Positions 18,031-25,841 of a DNA stretch of 50,579 bases are shown here, in pieces. The notes beneath the pieces are model-generated. The model was not told the origin of the DNA. It saw only the letters and a list, made by a program, of their open reading frames with translations, and did no database searches. Position numbers and translations under genes: made by a program. Positions within the stretch are counted from its first letter, which is position 1; each line of letters starts with the position of its first letter. The stretch covers positions 1 through 50,579 of the forward strand of contig JAVVEZ010000015.1 of NCBI GenBank assembly GCA_032250895.1, written 5' to 3'. The DNA comes from JAVVEZ01 sp032250895. Its GTDB lineage: Bacteria > Pseudomonadota > Gammaproteobacteria > Pseudomonadales > Pseudohongiellaceae.

Positions 18031-18657
18031 TCAGGCCACATCAGGGTCGATGGAGAATTCACTGATCGATCGTACCAACTGCGCCACCGATCGGGCTTGC
18101 ATTTTCTGCATGACGTTGGCCCGGTAGATTTCCACGGTACGTTGGCTCAGGTTCAATTCACTGGCGATCACCTTGCTGGCCTTGCCGTTGATGATGTAGT
18201 CAAGCACCTCGGTTTCACGCGGGGTCAGGGTCTGCAGGCGGGCCTTTATCCGCTGCTGCTGCTCCAGCACCTGGCGATCCTGCCGGTTCACTTCAAAGGC
18301 CCTGGCCACGAGCTCCAGCAATCGACCATTGTCGAAGGGTTTCTGGATAAAATCGAAGGCACCGGCTTTCAGTGCCTGCACCGCTGTGGGCACATCGGCA
18401 TGACCGGTCATGAAGATAATCGGCAGCACGGACCCGATCGCCACCAGATCTTCCTGCAAGCCAAGCCCCGACATGGTGGGCATCTGGATATCCAGCAACA
18501 CACAGCCGCGCAGCTCGACATGGTAGTCATCGAGGAAGCTCTCGGGACTCGCATAGGTTTTCACTGCAAATCCCGACGCTTCCAGAAACACCCGAAGGGA
18601 GTCGAGAACAGCCTCGTCATCATCGACGATAAAAACGCTTTCCACGGTTTCTTTCAT
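18031..18657 (-). CDS. FixJ family two-component response regulator
   Basis: The product has 208 residues. The receiver domain at 5-120 has an acidic pocket (VDDDEA), phospho-acceptor D56 (CVLLDIQMP), the Thr of FMTGHAD and the Lys of IQKPF. After a helical linker with a Gln-rich stretch, a LuxR/FixJ helix-turn-helix at about 145-205 reads LTPRETEVLDYIINGKASKVIASELNLS then QRTVEIYRANVM. The start codon overlaps the stop of the upstream DHp gene by one base (TGATG on the minus strand), so the two are translationally coupled. The FixJ type suggests a redox or oxygen response. The divergent gene at 19185 is an FNR, which parallels FixJ control of fixK in rhizobia; this link is inferred. Confidence 0.92.
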   Translation of the reverse strand: MKETVESVFIVDDDEAVLDSLRVFLEASGFAVKTYASPESFLDDYHVELRGCVLLDIQMPTMSGLGLQEDLVAIGSVLPIIFMTGHADVPTAVQALKAGAFDFIQKPFDNGRLLELVARAFEVNRQDRQVLEQQQRIKARLQTLTPRETEVLDYIINGKASKVIASELNLSQRTVEIYRANVMQKMQARSVAQLVRSISEFSIDPDVA

Positions 18658-18962
18658 CAGTTTTCCTGTCCATTCGGCTTGCGCAGCACAGATATGCCCA
18701 GTTCCTGACTGATTTCAAAGCTACGCAGTGACTGGGCGAAAATTTTTATAAACAAGTCCTGCAGGCGGGCGGGGTCGACCTCACCCCGCTCTATCAGCTG
18801 ACAACCCGCCTGGGCATAATTGTTGATGGCCGTCAGGGGCTGATTGAGGCGGTGGAGGATCTGCCCGATATCGTCCTCAAATGCCTGTTTCTCAACGGCT
18901 GACCGAGTACTGTTGCTACTGTTCTGTCCCCGGTTTTCACCCTGGGCTTCATTGTTTTCCAT
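18657..18962 (-). CDS. stand-alone histidine-kinase DHp domain protein (no ATPase domain)
   Basis: The product has 101 residues from MENNEAQGENRG; GGGGAGGAG lies 7 bases upstream, so the earlier in-frame start at 19028 is rejected. After a polar N-terminal tail of about 25 residues come two helices. The first holds QILHRLNQPLTAINNYAQAG, which matches the H box of FixL-type kinases (HELNQPLTAI), with the phosphorylatable residue at H37. The second is ARLQDLFIKIFAQSLRSFEISQELG. There is no N, G1 or G2 box, so it cannot bind ATP. The gene is first in the operon and coupled to FixJ. Possible roles are a phosphotransfer intermediate (like Spo0B or ChpT), a FixJ phosphatase, or a dimerising partner of the hybrid kinase. 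A decayed kinase remnant is also possible, but the good ribosome site and intact H box argue against it. Confidence 0.75.
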   Translation of the reverse strand: MENNEAQGENRGQNSSNSTRSAVEKQAFEDDIGQILHRLNQPLTAINNYAQAGCQLIERGEVDPARLQDLFIKIFAQSLRSFEISQELGISVLRKPNGQEN

Positions 18963-19071
18963 GCCAAGACTCCTCCCCTTGGTCCAGACCTTGCTGCTAC
19001 CTCCTTCCATCCTCCCGCGATGACGCACGACGATGCCGCTTCGGACAACCAGCCTGAAGGCACTCTGCCAT

Positions 19072-19089
19072 TACGTAGAAATACTTAGA
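19072..19089. promoter_or_regulatory. TACNTAGA direct repeat between divergent regulators
   Basis: TACGTAGA at 19072 and TACTTAGA at 19082 are spaced by exactly 10 bases, one helical turn. They lie between the start of the DHp-fixJ operon (18962) and fnr (19185). They are candidates for a response-regulator binding site, perhaps for the FixJ protein encoded alongside. Confidence 0.35.
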
Positions 19090-19184
19090 TGAAACTACTG
19101 ATAGGCAGACCTGCTGACGATTTATATAGTGACAGCCACGATTCGGCAAGTAAAAAACGATCAATCAAACAGGAGCGTCTCGCC

Positions 19185-20003
19185 ATGACTGATACCAAGG
19201 ACAATATTTTTGTTTTGAACCGGGCTCTCGGCAAGGACCAGAACGGCTGCCAGCATTGTATGCGGAGAAACCTTTGCCCCGTCTCTGAAGCGGCGGGCAC
19301 CCAATTGTATCAGGGGGCTAACGGCGGTATCTCCCAGAAAAATGTGCGGCAGGGTCAACATGTATTCAATGCCGGAGAGGATTTTCATGGCATTTACATG
19401 ATCAAGTCCGGTTTTTTCAAATCCTATTTCATGGATTCGGATGGGGAAATACAGGTTACCGGGTTCTACTTTCCCGGTGAAGTCTTCGGCATGGATGGCA
19501 TCGAAAGCGGCCAGTACAGCCACAGCGTTGAAGCACTCGATACCGGCAGCATCTGCAGGATTCCCTGTGACCTGCTTCTGACGGCGACAAGCCATGGCAC
19601 ACCTGCCGACAACATGAAGCGCTCAGCGGGACAGCAGAACCACCTGCTGCAGGCGCTGGTACGCATCATGAGCAAGGCCGGCACCCGGGATCGCCATCTG
19701 ATTTTTGCCTTGGGAAAAATGAATGCCCGGCGTCGTTTTGCCACCTTCCTGCTGGACATTGCCGAACGGATGGCTCACAGCGGTTTCAGCAAGGCCGAAA
19801 TCCATCTGTGCATGGGCCGCATCGATATCGCCAATTACCTTTGTCTGGCCATGGAGACGGTGAGCCGGATGTTTACCCTGTTCCAGTCCATGGGCATCCT
19901 GACTGTCAACCGCCGCGACCTGGTCATCACCGATATGGGGGCCTTGCAGGCCATCGTCGCCGGCGAGGCAGAGACCCTGCTGATGCTTGACAAGGCCAGT
20001 TAA
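19185..20003 (+). CDS. fnr: FNR-type oxygen-sensing transcriptional regulator
   Basis: The product has 272 residues from MTDTKDNIFVLNRAL, with AGGAG 9 bases upstream; a longer in-frame start at 19089 lacks a site. The N-terminal Cys set C22-x2-C25-x5-C31 and a later C124 (TGSICRIP) match the four [4Fe-4S] ligands of E. coli FNR (C20, C23, C29, C122). A cyclic-nucleotide-type beta roll follows. The C-terminal helix-turn-helix reads IDIANYLCLAMETVSRMFTLFQ, with the E-x2-SR recognition residues that read TTGA half-sites. It should therefore bind TTGAY-N4-RTCAA under low oxygen. Such sites occur at 13254, 20644 and 23419 in this window. It is divergent from the DHp-FixJ-hybrid kinase operon. Names used for orthologs include anr and fixK. 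Confidence 0.92.
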   Translation: MTDTKDNIFVLNRALGKDQNGCQHCMRRNLCPVSEAAGTQLYQGANGGISQKNVRQGQHVFNAGEDFHGIYMIKSGFFKSYFMDSDGEIQVTGFYFPGEVFGMDGIESGQYSHSVEALDTGSICRIPCDLLLTATSHGTPADNMKRSAGQQNHLLQALVRIMSKAGTRDRHLIFALGKMNARRRFATFLLDIAERMAHSGFSKAEIHLCMGRIDIANYLCLAMETVSRMFTLFQSMGILTVNRRDLVITDMGALQAIVAGEAETLLMLDKAS

Positions 20004-20089
20004 CGAAAGCTTCACGCTCATGAGGACGTCCATGTCCGCGTTCGCGATGCCCTTTGATGCTGCCCGCCCTAAGCTCAGCTGTGTCTGTG

Positions 20090-20581
20090 TCAGGCGGAAA
20101 CCAGGGGCTTTTGCCCCTGCTCGTGATGGGCGCTGACTTTCTGCAGCATGCCAAGAACCTTGCGCAAGTCGACGGCCCCGGGTTTCCCGCCGGCCCCTGC
20201 TGTGCTCCGGGCAAAGGCCAGGGCATCGCCCATGGACAGAATGCCGGCCAGGGAGCCGTCTTCATTGGTCACCAGCAGGCGGCGCACGCCATTCTGCTCC
20301 ATCGCGGTGATGCCGCTTTCGAGCGCTTCTTCCTGATGGCAACAACATAGTCTCTGCCCCTGCACGACCTGCGCAGCCTGCAAATGCCACAAGGGCTGAT
20401 GATTGAGCATGGCCGCCATGGTGATATCCCGGTCGGTGACGATCCCGACAGGTTTGTTTTCGGCATTGACGACGGGAATGGCGCCGCAATCGTTGTCCCA
20501 CATCAGGCGTGCAACATCTTCCAGATTGCTGTCGCTGTGACAGGTTTTGACCTGCGTGCTCATGGCTTCATTGATATACAT
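20090..20581 (-). CDS. tandem CBS-domain protein
   Basis: The product has 163 residues from MYINEAMSTQVKTCHSDSNL; GAAGGAG lies 8 bases upstream, so the in-frame start at 20650 is not used. Two CBS motifs are visible: DVARLMWDNDCGAIPVV with GIVTDRDI at about 20-65, and ITAMEQNGVRRLLVTN with LAGILSMGDAL at about 95-140. A CCC run precedes the second. CBS pairs bind adenosyl ligands (AMP, ATP, NADH, SAM) and often sense energy or redox state. It is a stand-alone regulator with no attached enzyme. An FNR-type box and a matching -10 element lie upstream. The gene is convergent with fnr. Confidence 0.88.
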   Translation of the reverse strand: MYINEAMSTQVKTCHSDSNLEDVARLMWDNDCGAIPVVNAENKPVGIVTDRDITMAAMLNHQPLWHLQAAQVVQGQRLCCCHQEEALESGITAMEQNGVRRLLVTNEDGSLAGILSMGDALAFARSTAGAGGKPGAVDLRKVLGMLQKVSAHHEQGQKPLVSA

Positions 20582-20615
20582 TTTGCAAACTCCTTCTACA
20601 ATGATACGGGCATGC

Positions 20616-20657
20616 AGTCTAAACCCGGCCTCTGCGCCAGCGTTTGACACAGGTCAA
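20616..20657 (-). promoter_or_regulatory. FNR-type box and -10 element of the CBS gene
   Basis: TTGAC-ACAG-GTCAA at 20644-20657 is a perfect dyad of the FNR/FixK/Anr class. On the minus strand TAGACT at 20621-20616 can serve as the -10. With a start at 20609 the box centre is at -41.5, the class II FNR position. The leader to the ATG at 20581 would be 28 bases. Confidence 0.7.
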
Positions 20658-20697
20658 GCAGCGCTGCGCAGTCGCCGCTTGTGCATCCGGTAGCACC

Positions 20698-23028
20698 TTA
20701 GGGGGCCGGGATGACTGCCGCGAAGACCTCCTGCAAGTGTGTCGCCGGAATGAACTCGATCTCCTGTCGGATCCGCTCATCGATCTCGTCGAGGTCCTTG
20801 ATGTTTTCCGCTGGCAGCACAATCCGGCTGATGCCGGCCCGGCGTGCGGCCAGCACTTTTTCCTTGATGCCGCCCACCGGCAGCACCAGCCCGGCCAATG
20901 TAATCTCGCCGGTCATTGCGGTGTCGCTGCGCACGGCCTTGCCGGTAAACAGTGATACCAGGGCGCTGGCCATGGTCACACCGGCAGAAGGCCCATCCTT
21001 GGGGATCGCGCCAGCCGGCACATGAATATGCACGCCGCTGCTGTGAAAGGCGGTCGCATCTATTCCCAGCGCCTCGGCCTGGGACCAGATATAGCTGAGG
21101 GCCGCCTGGGCGGATTCCTTCATGACCTCACCCAGTTGCCCGGTCAGAATCAGGCCCTTGCCGCCCGGTGTCTTTACCGCTTCGATGAACAACACGTCGC
21201 CGCCTGCCTCGGTCCAGGCCAGACCGGTGCTGATCCCCGGGGCAAAATTCCGGCGCCGGGTTTCAATGGCAAAACGTTCCGGACCCAGCAGGTCAGCCAG
21301 CTGTTGCTCGCTTACCGTAACCGGTTCATGATGGCCCTCGGCAAAGGGGATCGCGCACTTGCGTACCACCCGGGCAAGCTGCCGGTTCAGTTCCCGCACA
21401 CCCGCTTCCCGGGTGTAGCGGCGGACGATCTGCAGGAGCACGGTTTCCGGCACCACGATCCGGGTGCTGTCCAGTTTGACATCGCGCAGTTGATTGGGCA
21501 GCAGGTAGCGCCGGGCAATTTCCGCTTTTTCCTCTTCGGTATAGCCGCTCAGGCGCAGGACCTCCATACGGTCCAGCAGGGGCCGGGGAATGGTATCCAG
21601 GGTGTTGGCCGTGGTGACGAAAAAGACCCGGGAAAGATCGAAGGACAGATCCAGGTAGTTATCGCGAAAATCCTTGTTCTGCGAAGGGTCCAGGATCTCC
21701 ATCAGAGCCGCGGCCGGATCACCCCGATAGTCATGGCCCAGCTTGTCCACCTCGTCCAGCAGGATCAGCGGATTGTTCACCCCCTTGCGGCGCAGGGCCT
21801 GGATGATCCGTCCCGGCATGGCACCGATATAGGTTCTGCGATGCCCACGCAGTTCCGCTTCATCATGCAGGCCACCGAGGCTGATGCGTTCAAATTCGCG
21901 ATTCAGGGCCTTGGCAATGGATGAGCCCAGCGAGGTCTTGCCGACACCCGGTGGACCCACCAGGCAGAGAATGGAGCTTCTTGCCGCCGGATTCAGTTTG
22001 CGCATCGCCAGATGCTCGATGATGCGTTCCTTGACCTCCTTCAGGTCAAAATGATCTTCATCCAGCACTTTTCGGGCCAATGCCAGGTCCAGCCGGTCGG
22101 CGCTGGAGGTGTTCCAGGGCAGTTCCGCCACCAACCGCAGGTAGGCATGGGTAAGCTGGTAGTCCTGAGCCGCCGGTGGCATCTTGCTCAGACGTTCGAG
22201 CTCTTTCTGGACGACCTTGCGTACGTCCTCCGGCAACTCGACGGCCTCCAGTTGTTGCCGCAACTCTTCGACCTCAGTCCTGTCCGCATCACCCTCCCCC
22301 AATTCTTTCTGGATGGTTTCCAGCTGCTGCCGCAACAGGTACTGGCGCTGTTCAGCCGAGACCTTGCTGGCCGCCTGACTGGCTATTTCCTGCTGCAGGG
22401 TCAGCACCTGGATTTCATGATTGAGGGCTTCATGCAAGCTGCGCATGGCCTCCAGGCGTGATGTGGCCTCATGAATGGCCTGTTGCTCAGGAATCTCGAT
22501 CTTCAGCAGGGACGCCAGCACATAGACATGTTCCATGGGGTCTTTCAGGCTTTGCAACATTTGCGGCAGCATGCCCTTGGGCCAGTTGGAACTCATCAGG
22601 GCATCGATCTGGGCCGCCTGGTTGATGATATCGCGGTGCAGGGCTTCGGCCTCTTCGCTCGTGTCCACCGGCAGGGGCAAGACCTCATAACGGGCCTGTA
22701 GAAAAAGATGGCTGTCATCGAGCGCCATGATGCGTACCCGCTCCTGCCCGCGCAGGGTCAGGCTGATGGCATTGTTGCCATGACGCTCCAGACGGTGGAT
22801 ATAGGCCAGGGTGCCCACCTGGTAGAGATCATCCTGCCGCGGGTCATCGACATCGGCCGAACGTTGTGTGACCACCAGGATGGCCTTGTCCTCCTTCCCT
22901 GCCGCCTCTTCAATCGCGGCAATCGAACGGGGACGCCCGACCACCACCGGGTGCTCGATATTGATGAACAGAACCATATCCTTGACGGGCAGCAGAGGCA
23001 GTATGGTCTCAGTGACGGCAGTCATCAT
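20698..23028 (-). CDS. lon: ATP-dependent protease Lon (accessory copy beside hsp20)
   Basis: The product has 776 residues, close to E. coli Lon (784). It starts at MMTAVTETILPLLP; GAGGGGGG lies upstream and the ATGA overlap with hsp20 fixes the start. The N-terminal substrate domain reaches about 190, followed by a helical coiled segment. The AAA module has the Walker A GPPGVGKTSLG near 345 and Walker B PLILLDEVDK. The protease domain contains the catalytic Ser in KDGPSAGVTMASAL and the Lys in VGGIKEKVLAARRAG. It degrades misfolded and regulatory proteins in the cytoplasm. The housekeeping lon usually lies beside clpX, so this hsp20-linked gene is probably a second, stress-linked Lon (inferred). 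Its control may come from the FNR box at 23419. Confidence 0.93.
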   Translation of the reverse strand: MMTAVTETILPLLPVKDMVLFINIEHPVVVGRPRSIAAIEEAAGKEDKAILVVTQRSADVDDPRQDDLYQVGTLAYIHRLERHGNNAISLTLRGQERVRIMALDDSHLFLQARYEVLPLPVDTSEEAEALHRDIINQAAQIDALMSSNWPKGMLPQMLQSLKDPMEHVYVLASLLKIEIPEQQAIHEATSRLEAMRSLHEALNHEIQVLTLQQEIASQAASKVSAEQRQYLLRQQLETIQKELGEGDADRTEVEELRQQLEAVELPEDVRKVVQKELERLSKMPPAAQDYQLTHAYLRLVAELPWNTSSADRLDLALARKVLDEDHFDLKEVKERIIEHLAMRKLNPAARSSILCLVGPPGVGKTSLGSSIAKALNREFERISLGGLHDEAELRGHRRTYIGAMPGRIIQALRRKGVNNPLILLDEVDKLGHDYRGDPAAALMEILDPSQNKDFRDNYLDLSFDLSRVFFVTTANTLDTIPRPLLDRMEVLRLSGYTEEEKAEIARRYLLPNQLRDVKLDSTRIVVPETVLLQIVRRYTREAGVRELNRQLARVVRKCAIPFAEGHHEPVTVSEQQLADLLGPERFAIETRRRNFAPGISTGLAWTEAGGDVLFIEAVKTPGGKGLILTGQLGEVMKESAQAALSYIWSQAEALGIDATAFHSSGVHIHVPAGAIPKDGPSAGVTMASALVSLFTGKAVRSDTAMTGEITLAGLVLPVGGIKEKVLAARRAGISRIVLPAENIKDLDEIDERIRQEIEFIPATHLQEVFAAVIPAP

Positions 23029-23339
23029 GAGCGCGCCCCCCTCGTGTTCAGCTGAATTCGCAGGATACCGTCCAGATATTCCCAACGAATGCTGTTCGTT
23101 TCAATACGGGCAGGCAGGATGATGCTGCGTTCAAACCGGGTGTAGCTGATTTCCAGTGAATGGCAGGCAAAGCCCTGCTGTAGCCAGCGGTCGCGCCGTC
23201 TGCCCCGAATCGTCAGCGTTCTGTCCTGTGCGGCAATCTCCACGTCGTCGGGTGAAACCCCCGCCAGCTCCACCTTGATGATCCAGCGTTCACCGGCATA
23301 GAACACGTCGGCGGGCGGCTTCCAGCTTGCAAAAAACAT
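23025..23339 (-). CDS. small heat-shock protein, Hsp20/alpha-crystallin type
   Basis: The product has 104 residues, with AAGGAG before the ATG. Nearly the whole chain is the alpha-crystallin domain: WKPPADVFYAGERWIIKVELAGVSPDDVEIAAQDRTLTIRGRRRD at the front and FERSIILPARIETNSIRWEYLDGILRIQL at the back. The N-terminal arm is only a few residues, and there is no I-x-I/V tail after DGILRIQL, so large oligomers may not form. It overlaps lon by 4 bases (ATGA), meaning chaperone and protease are made together. Confidence 0.9.
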   Translation of the reverse strand: MFFASWKPPADVFYAGERWIIKVELAGVSPDDVEIAAQDRTLTIRGRRRDRWLQQGFACHSLEISYTRFERSIILPARIETNSIRWEYLDGILRIQLNTRGARS

Positions 23340-23380
23340 GAATTCTCCTTTTTTCCTGTGGGAAGCAGAAAACCTCTCTC

Positions 23381-23432
23381 TTTATACGCCCATGCTAAGC
23401 TATGGATCATTTCTGTTCTTGACCGGAGTCAA
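23381..23432 (-). promoter_or_regulatory. FNR-type box upstream of hsp20-lon
   Basis: TTGAC-CGGA-GTCAA at 23419-23432 is a perfect FNR-class dyad, 80-93 bases upstream of the hsp20 start. On the minus strand TATAAA at 23386-23381 would put its centre at -51.5, and TAGCAT at 23397-23392 would put it at -40.5. The divergent haloperoxidase gene at 23496 has no convincing -10 at a matching distance. Confidence 0.6.
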
Positions 23433-23495
23433 CAAGCTGGCCCACGAAGACGCCACAGCCTCATTCAAAACTTCCCCAGGTCCGGAGGAATAAGC

Positions 23496-25769
23496 ATGCA
23501 TCATAAAATATCCACCCAGGCCATCCCGGCACTCATCACCCTGGGTCTCGTACTGATCCATCCCCTGCCTGCCCTGGCTCAGACAGACTTTGAGTCCGCT
23601 GCTGCCCGTTTTGATTGGGAACGCGGCGAGGCCTGTTTTCCCGTCAATGTCACCGACAGTGCCCGGCTCTATGATGTCTGCCTGAAACTGGGTTCGCTCA
23701 GCCCCTCTATCCGCTTCAGTCTGGCCAGTTCGCGGCCGCGCCAGTCGGCCCTGCCCGGCATGGCGACCTACAACCAGCAGGAGGGCCTGAGCATCCCCGT
23801 GGTACGGCTTTCCAACGGCAAGGTCTTCAGTAATGCCCGGCTCGCCGTGGCAGTGGACTCCGCCACCTCGGCACTGAGCTTCACCGTCACCGACACAAAC
23901 AACATCACCCCGGATGACAGCCATTCAGTGGCCCGGCTATGGAATGAAGTCTTGCTGGAAGCCATTCGCCATGATTTTGCCCGTCCCACCGTCCATGCCC
24001 GCAATCTGTTTCATAGCGCAGTGGCCATGTACGATGCCTGGGCTGTTTTTGACGCACAGGCCACAGCTTACCTGCTGGGCAAAAGCGTCCATGGCTTCAG
24101 TTGTGATTTTACGGGTTTTCATTCCAGCAACATCGAAAGTGATCGAGCCACTGCCATCAGCTATGCGGCCTTTCGTTTGCTGACCCATCGTTTTAAAAAC
24201 TCACCAGGTTCAGCAGACTCCCTGCAACGTTTTGCAGATCTGATGACGGGACTGAACCATGATATGGATCATGACTCGGTGGACTATGGCGATGGTGATG
24301 CCGCAGCGCTGGGCAATTACATTGCCCAATGCGTCATTGCCTATGGCCTGCAGGATGGGGCCAACGAAGCCAACGCTTATGCCAATCGCTTTTACACCCC
24401 GGTCAATTCTCCACTGGCACCCGAACTGCCAGGCAATCCCCTGATGGAGAACCCCAATCGCTGGCAACCGCTGGCCTTCGACGTGTTCAGGGATCAGAGC
24501 GGGAATATTTTCAGCAGCCAGGTCCCCGCCTTCGTGAGTGCTGAATGGGGCCAGGTAAAACCCTTTGCCCTGAGCCAGGATGACCTGACAATCCAGCAAC
24601 GGGATGGCCATGACTACCGGGTCTATCACGATCCCGGTGCTCCCCCCGTGCTGGCGCCGGATGAAGTCGGTGACTTTCAATGGAACTTTGCCCTGGTGGC
24701 CCAGTGGTCTTCACATCTGGACCCCACCGACGGGGTCCTCTGGGATATTTCCCCGGCGTCCATCGGCAATATTCAGGATTACCCTGCCACTGGCGCAGGC
24801 CTCCGGGATTTTTACAAGGCCCTGAACGGTGGTGATCCTTCCATGGGCCATGAGATCAATCCTTACACAGGACAGCCCTATGTGCCCCAGCTTGTCCCGC
24901 GAGGTGACTATACCAGGGTCCTGGCAGAGTATTGGGCGGATGGCCCGCACTCGGAAACCCCACCCGGACACTGGTTTGTCATCCTGAATTATGTCAGCGA
25001 TCATCCCCTGTTCAGCAAACACTTTGCCGGCACTGGCCCGGTCCTGGACGATCTGGAATGGGATATCAAAAGCTACCTGGCCCTGGGTGGTGCCGTTCAC
25101 GATGCAGCCGTGACTGCCTGGAGCATCAAGGGCTGGTACGACTATGTGCGGCCGGTTTCCGCCATCCGTCATATGGCGGAAAAAGGCCAGAGCAGCGATC
25201 CGGAGGAGGTCAATTATGATCCCGAAGGCATGCCACTGATGCCGGGCTTCATCGAGCTGGTCAAACCCGGCGACCCCCTGGCCGGAAACGACAGCGGGAA
25301 TATCGGCAAAATAAAACTGTTTGCCTGGCGGGGACCGGAGCAGGTGCCGGATCCGGCCCTTGATTATGCCGGGGTGGGCTGGATTCTGGCCGAAAACTGG
25401 TGGCCCTACCAGCGTCCGACCTTTGTCACGCCGCCCTTTGCCGGCTATGTTTCCGGCCACAGTACCTTCTCAAGAGCCGCCGCGGAAGTCATGACCCTGC
25501 TCACCGGCGATGCCTACTTCCCCGGCGGCCTGGGTGAATTTCATGCGCCCAAAAACGAATTCCTGGTGTTCGAGGAAGGCCCCGGCGTGGACCTCACCCT
25601 GCAATGGGCCACCTACCGGGACGCTTCGGACCAGACCAGTCTGTCCAGAATCTGGGGTGGCATTCATCCCCCTGTTGACGATATTCCCGGACGCCTGATC
25701 GGCGCCAAAGTGGGCGTGGCCGCGTTCGGCAGGGCACAGCAGTATTTTTCCGGTACAGCGCCGCCGTGA
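23496..25769 (+). CDS. secreted vanadium-haloperoxidase/PAP2-like protein
   Basis: The product has 757 residues from MHHKISTQAIPALITLGL, with GGAGGAA upstream; the frame is open to 23358 but without a site. A signal peptide ends PALAQ. An N-terminal beta-rich region (about 30-150) precedes a helical core. The vanadate-pocket motifs of the acid phosphatase/haloperoxidase superfamily appear in order. KGWYDYVRPVSAIRH near 545 supplies K and R, YVSGHSTFSRAAAE near 652 supplies S-G-H, and SRIWGGIHPPVDD near 720 supplies R and the axial H. These proteins either oxidise halides with peroxide or act as phosphatases; the sequence alone does not decide. It is convergent with TonB receptor 3, a pairing that may reflect a shared substrate. 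Confidence 0.85.
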   Translation: MHHKISTQAIPALITLGLVLIHPLPALAQTDFESAAARFDWERGEACFPVNVTDSARLYDVCLKLGSLSPSIRFSLASSRPRQSALPGMATYNQQEGLSIPVVRLSNGKVFSNARLAVAVDSATSALSFTVTDTNNITPDDSHSVARLWNEVLLEAIRHDFARPTVHARNLFHSAVAMYDAWAVFDAQATAYLLGKSVHGFSCDFTGFHSSNIESDRATAISYAAFRLLTHRFKNSPGSADSLQRFADLMTGLNHDMDHDSVDYGDGDAAALGNYIAQCVIAYGLQDGANEANAYANRFYTPVNSPLAPELPGNPLMENPNRWQPLAFDVFRDQSGNIFSSQVPAFVSAEWGQVKPFALSQDDLTIQQRDGHDYRVYHDPGAPPVLAPDEVGDFQWNFALVAQWSSHLDPTDGVLWDISPASIGNIQDYPATGAGLRDFYKALNGGDPSMGHEINPYTGQPYVPQLVPRGDYTRVLAEYWADGPHSETPPGHWFVILNYVSDHPLFSKHFAGTGPVLDDLEWDIKSYLALGGAVHDAAVTAWSIKGWYDYVRPVSAIRHMAEKGQSSDPEEVNYDPEGMPLMPGFIELVKPGDPLAGNDSGNIGKIKLFAWRGPEQVPDPALDYAGVGWILAENWWPYQRPTFVTPPFAGYVSGHSTFSRAAAEVMTLLTGDAYFPGGLGEFHAPKNEFLVFEEGPGVDLTLQWATYRDASDQTSLSRIWGGIHPPVDDIPGRLIGAKVGVAAFGRAQQYFSGTAPP

Positions 25770-25792
25770 TGCGGCCCTGTGACATGACAAAC

Positions 25793-25822
25793 AGGCGTCA
25801 GCGCTGGCTGACGTTGACGCCT
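25793..25822. terminator. bidirectional hairpin between convergent genes
   Basis: AGGCGTCA at 25793-25800 pairs with TGACGCCT at 25815-25822. An alternative inner stem CGTCAGC-GCTG-GCTGACG is also possible. It lies between the haloperoxidase stop (25769) and the receptor stop (25842). There is no T run on either side. Confidence 0.5.
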
Positions 25823-25841
25823 GGGTCCGATAGGCTCCTGA

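Noticed and set aside
19151..19168. Possible FNR autoregulatory site (ATCAATCAA) before fnr
   Set aside because: Only one half-site is present in overlapping copies; no TTGAY lies 4 bases upstream of either.
20102..20117. AGGGGC-TTTT-GCCCCT hairpin as fnr terminator
   Set aside because: It is inside the coding end of the CBS gene and has no T run after it, so it may be chance.
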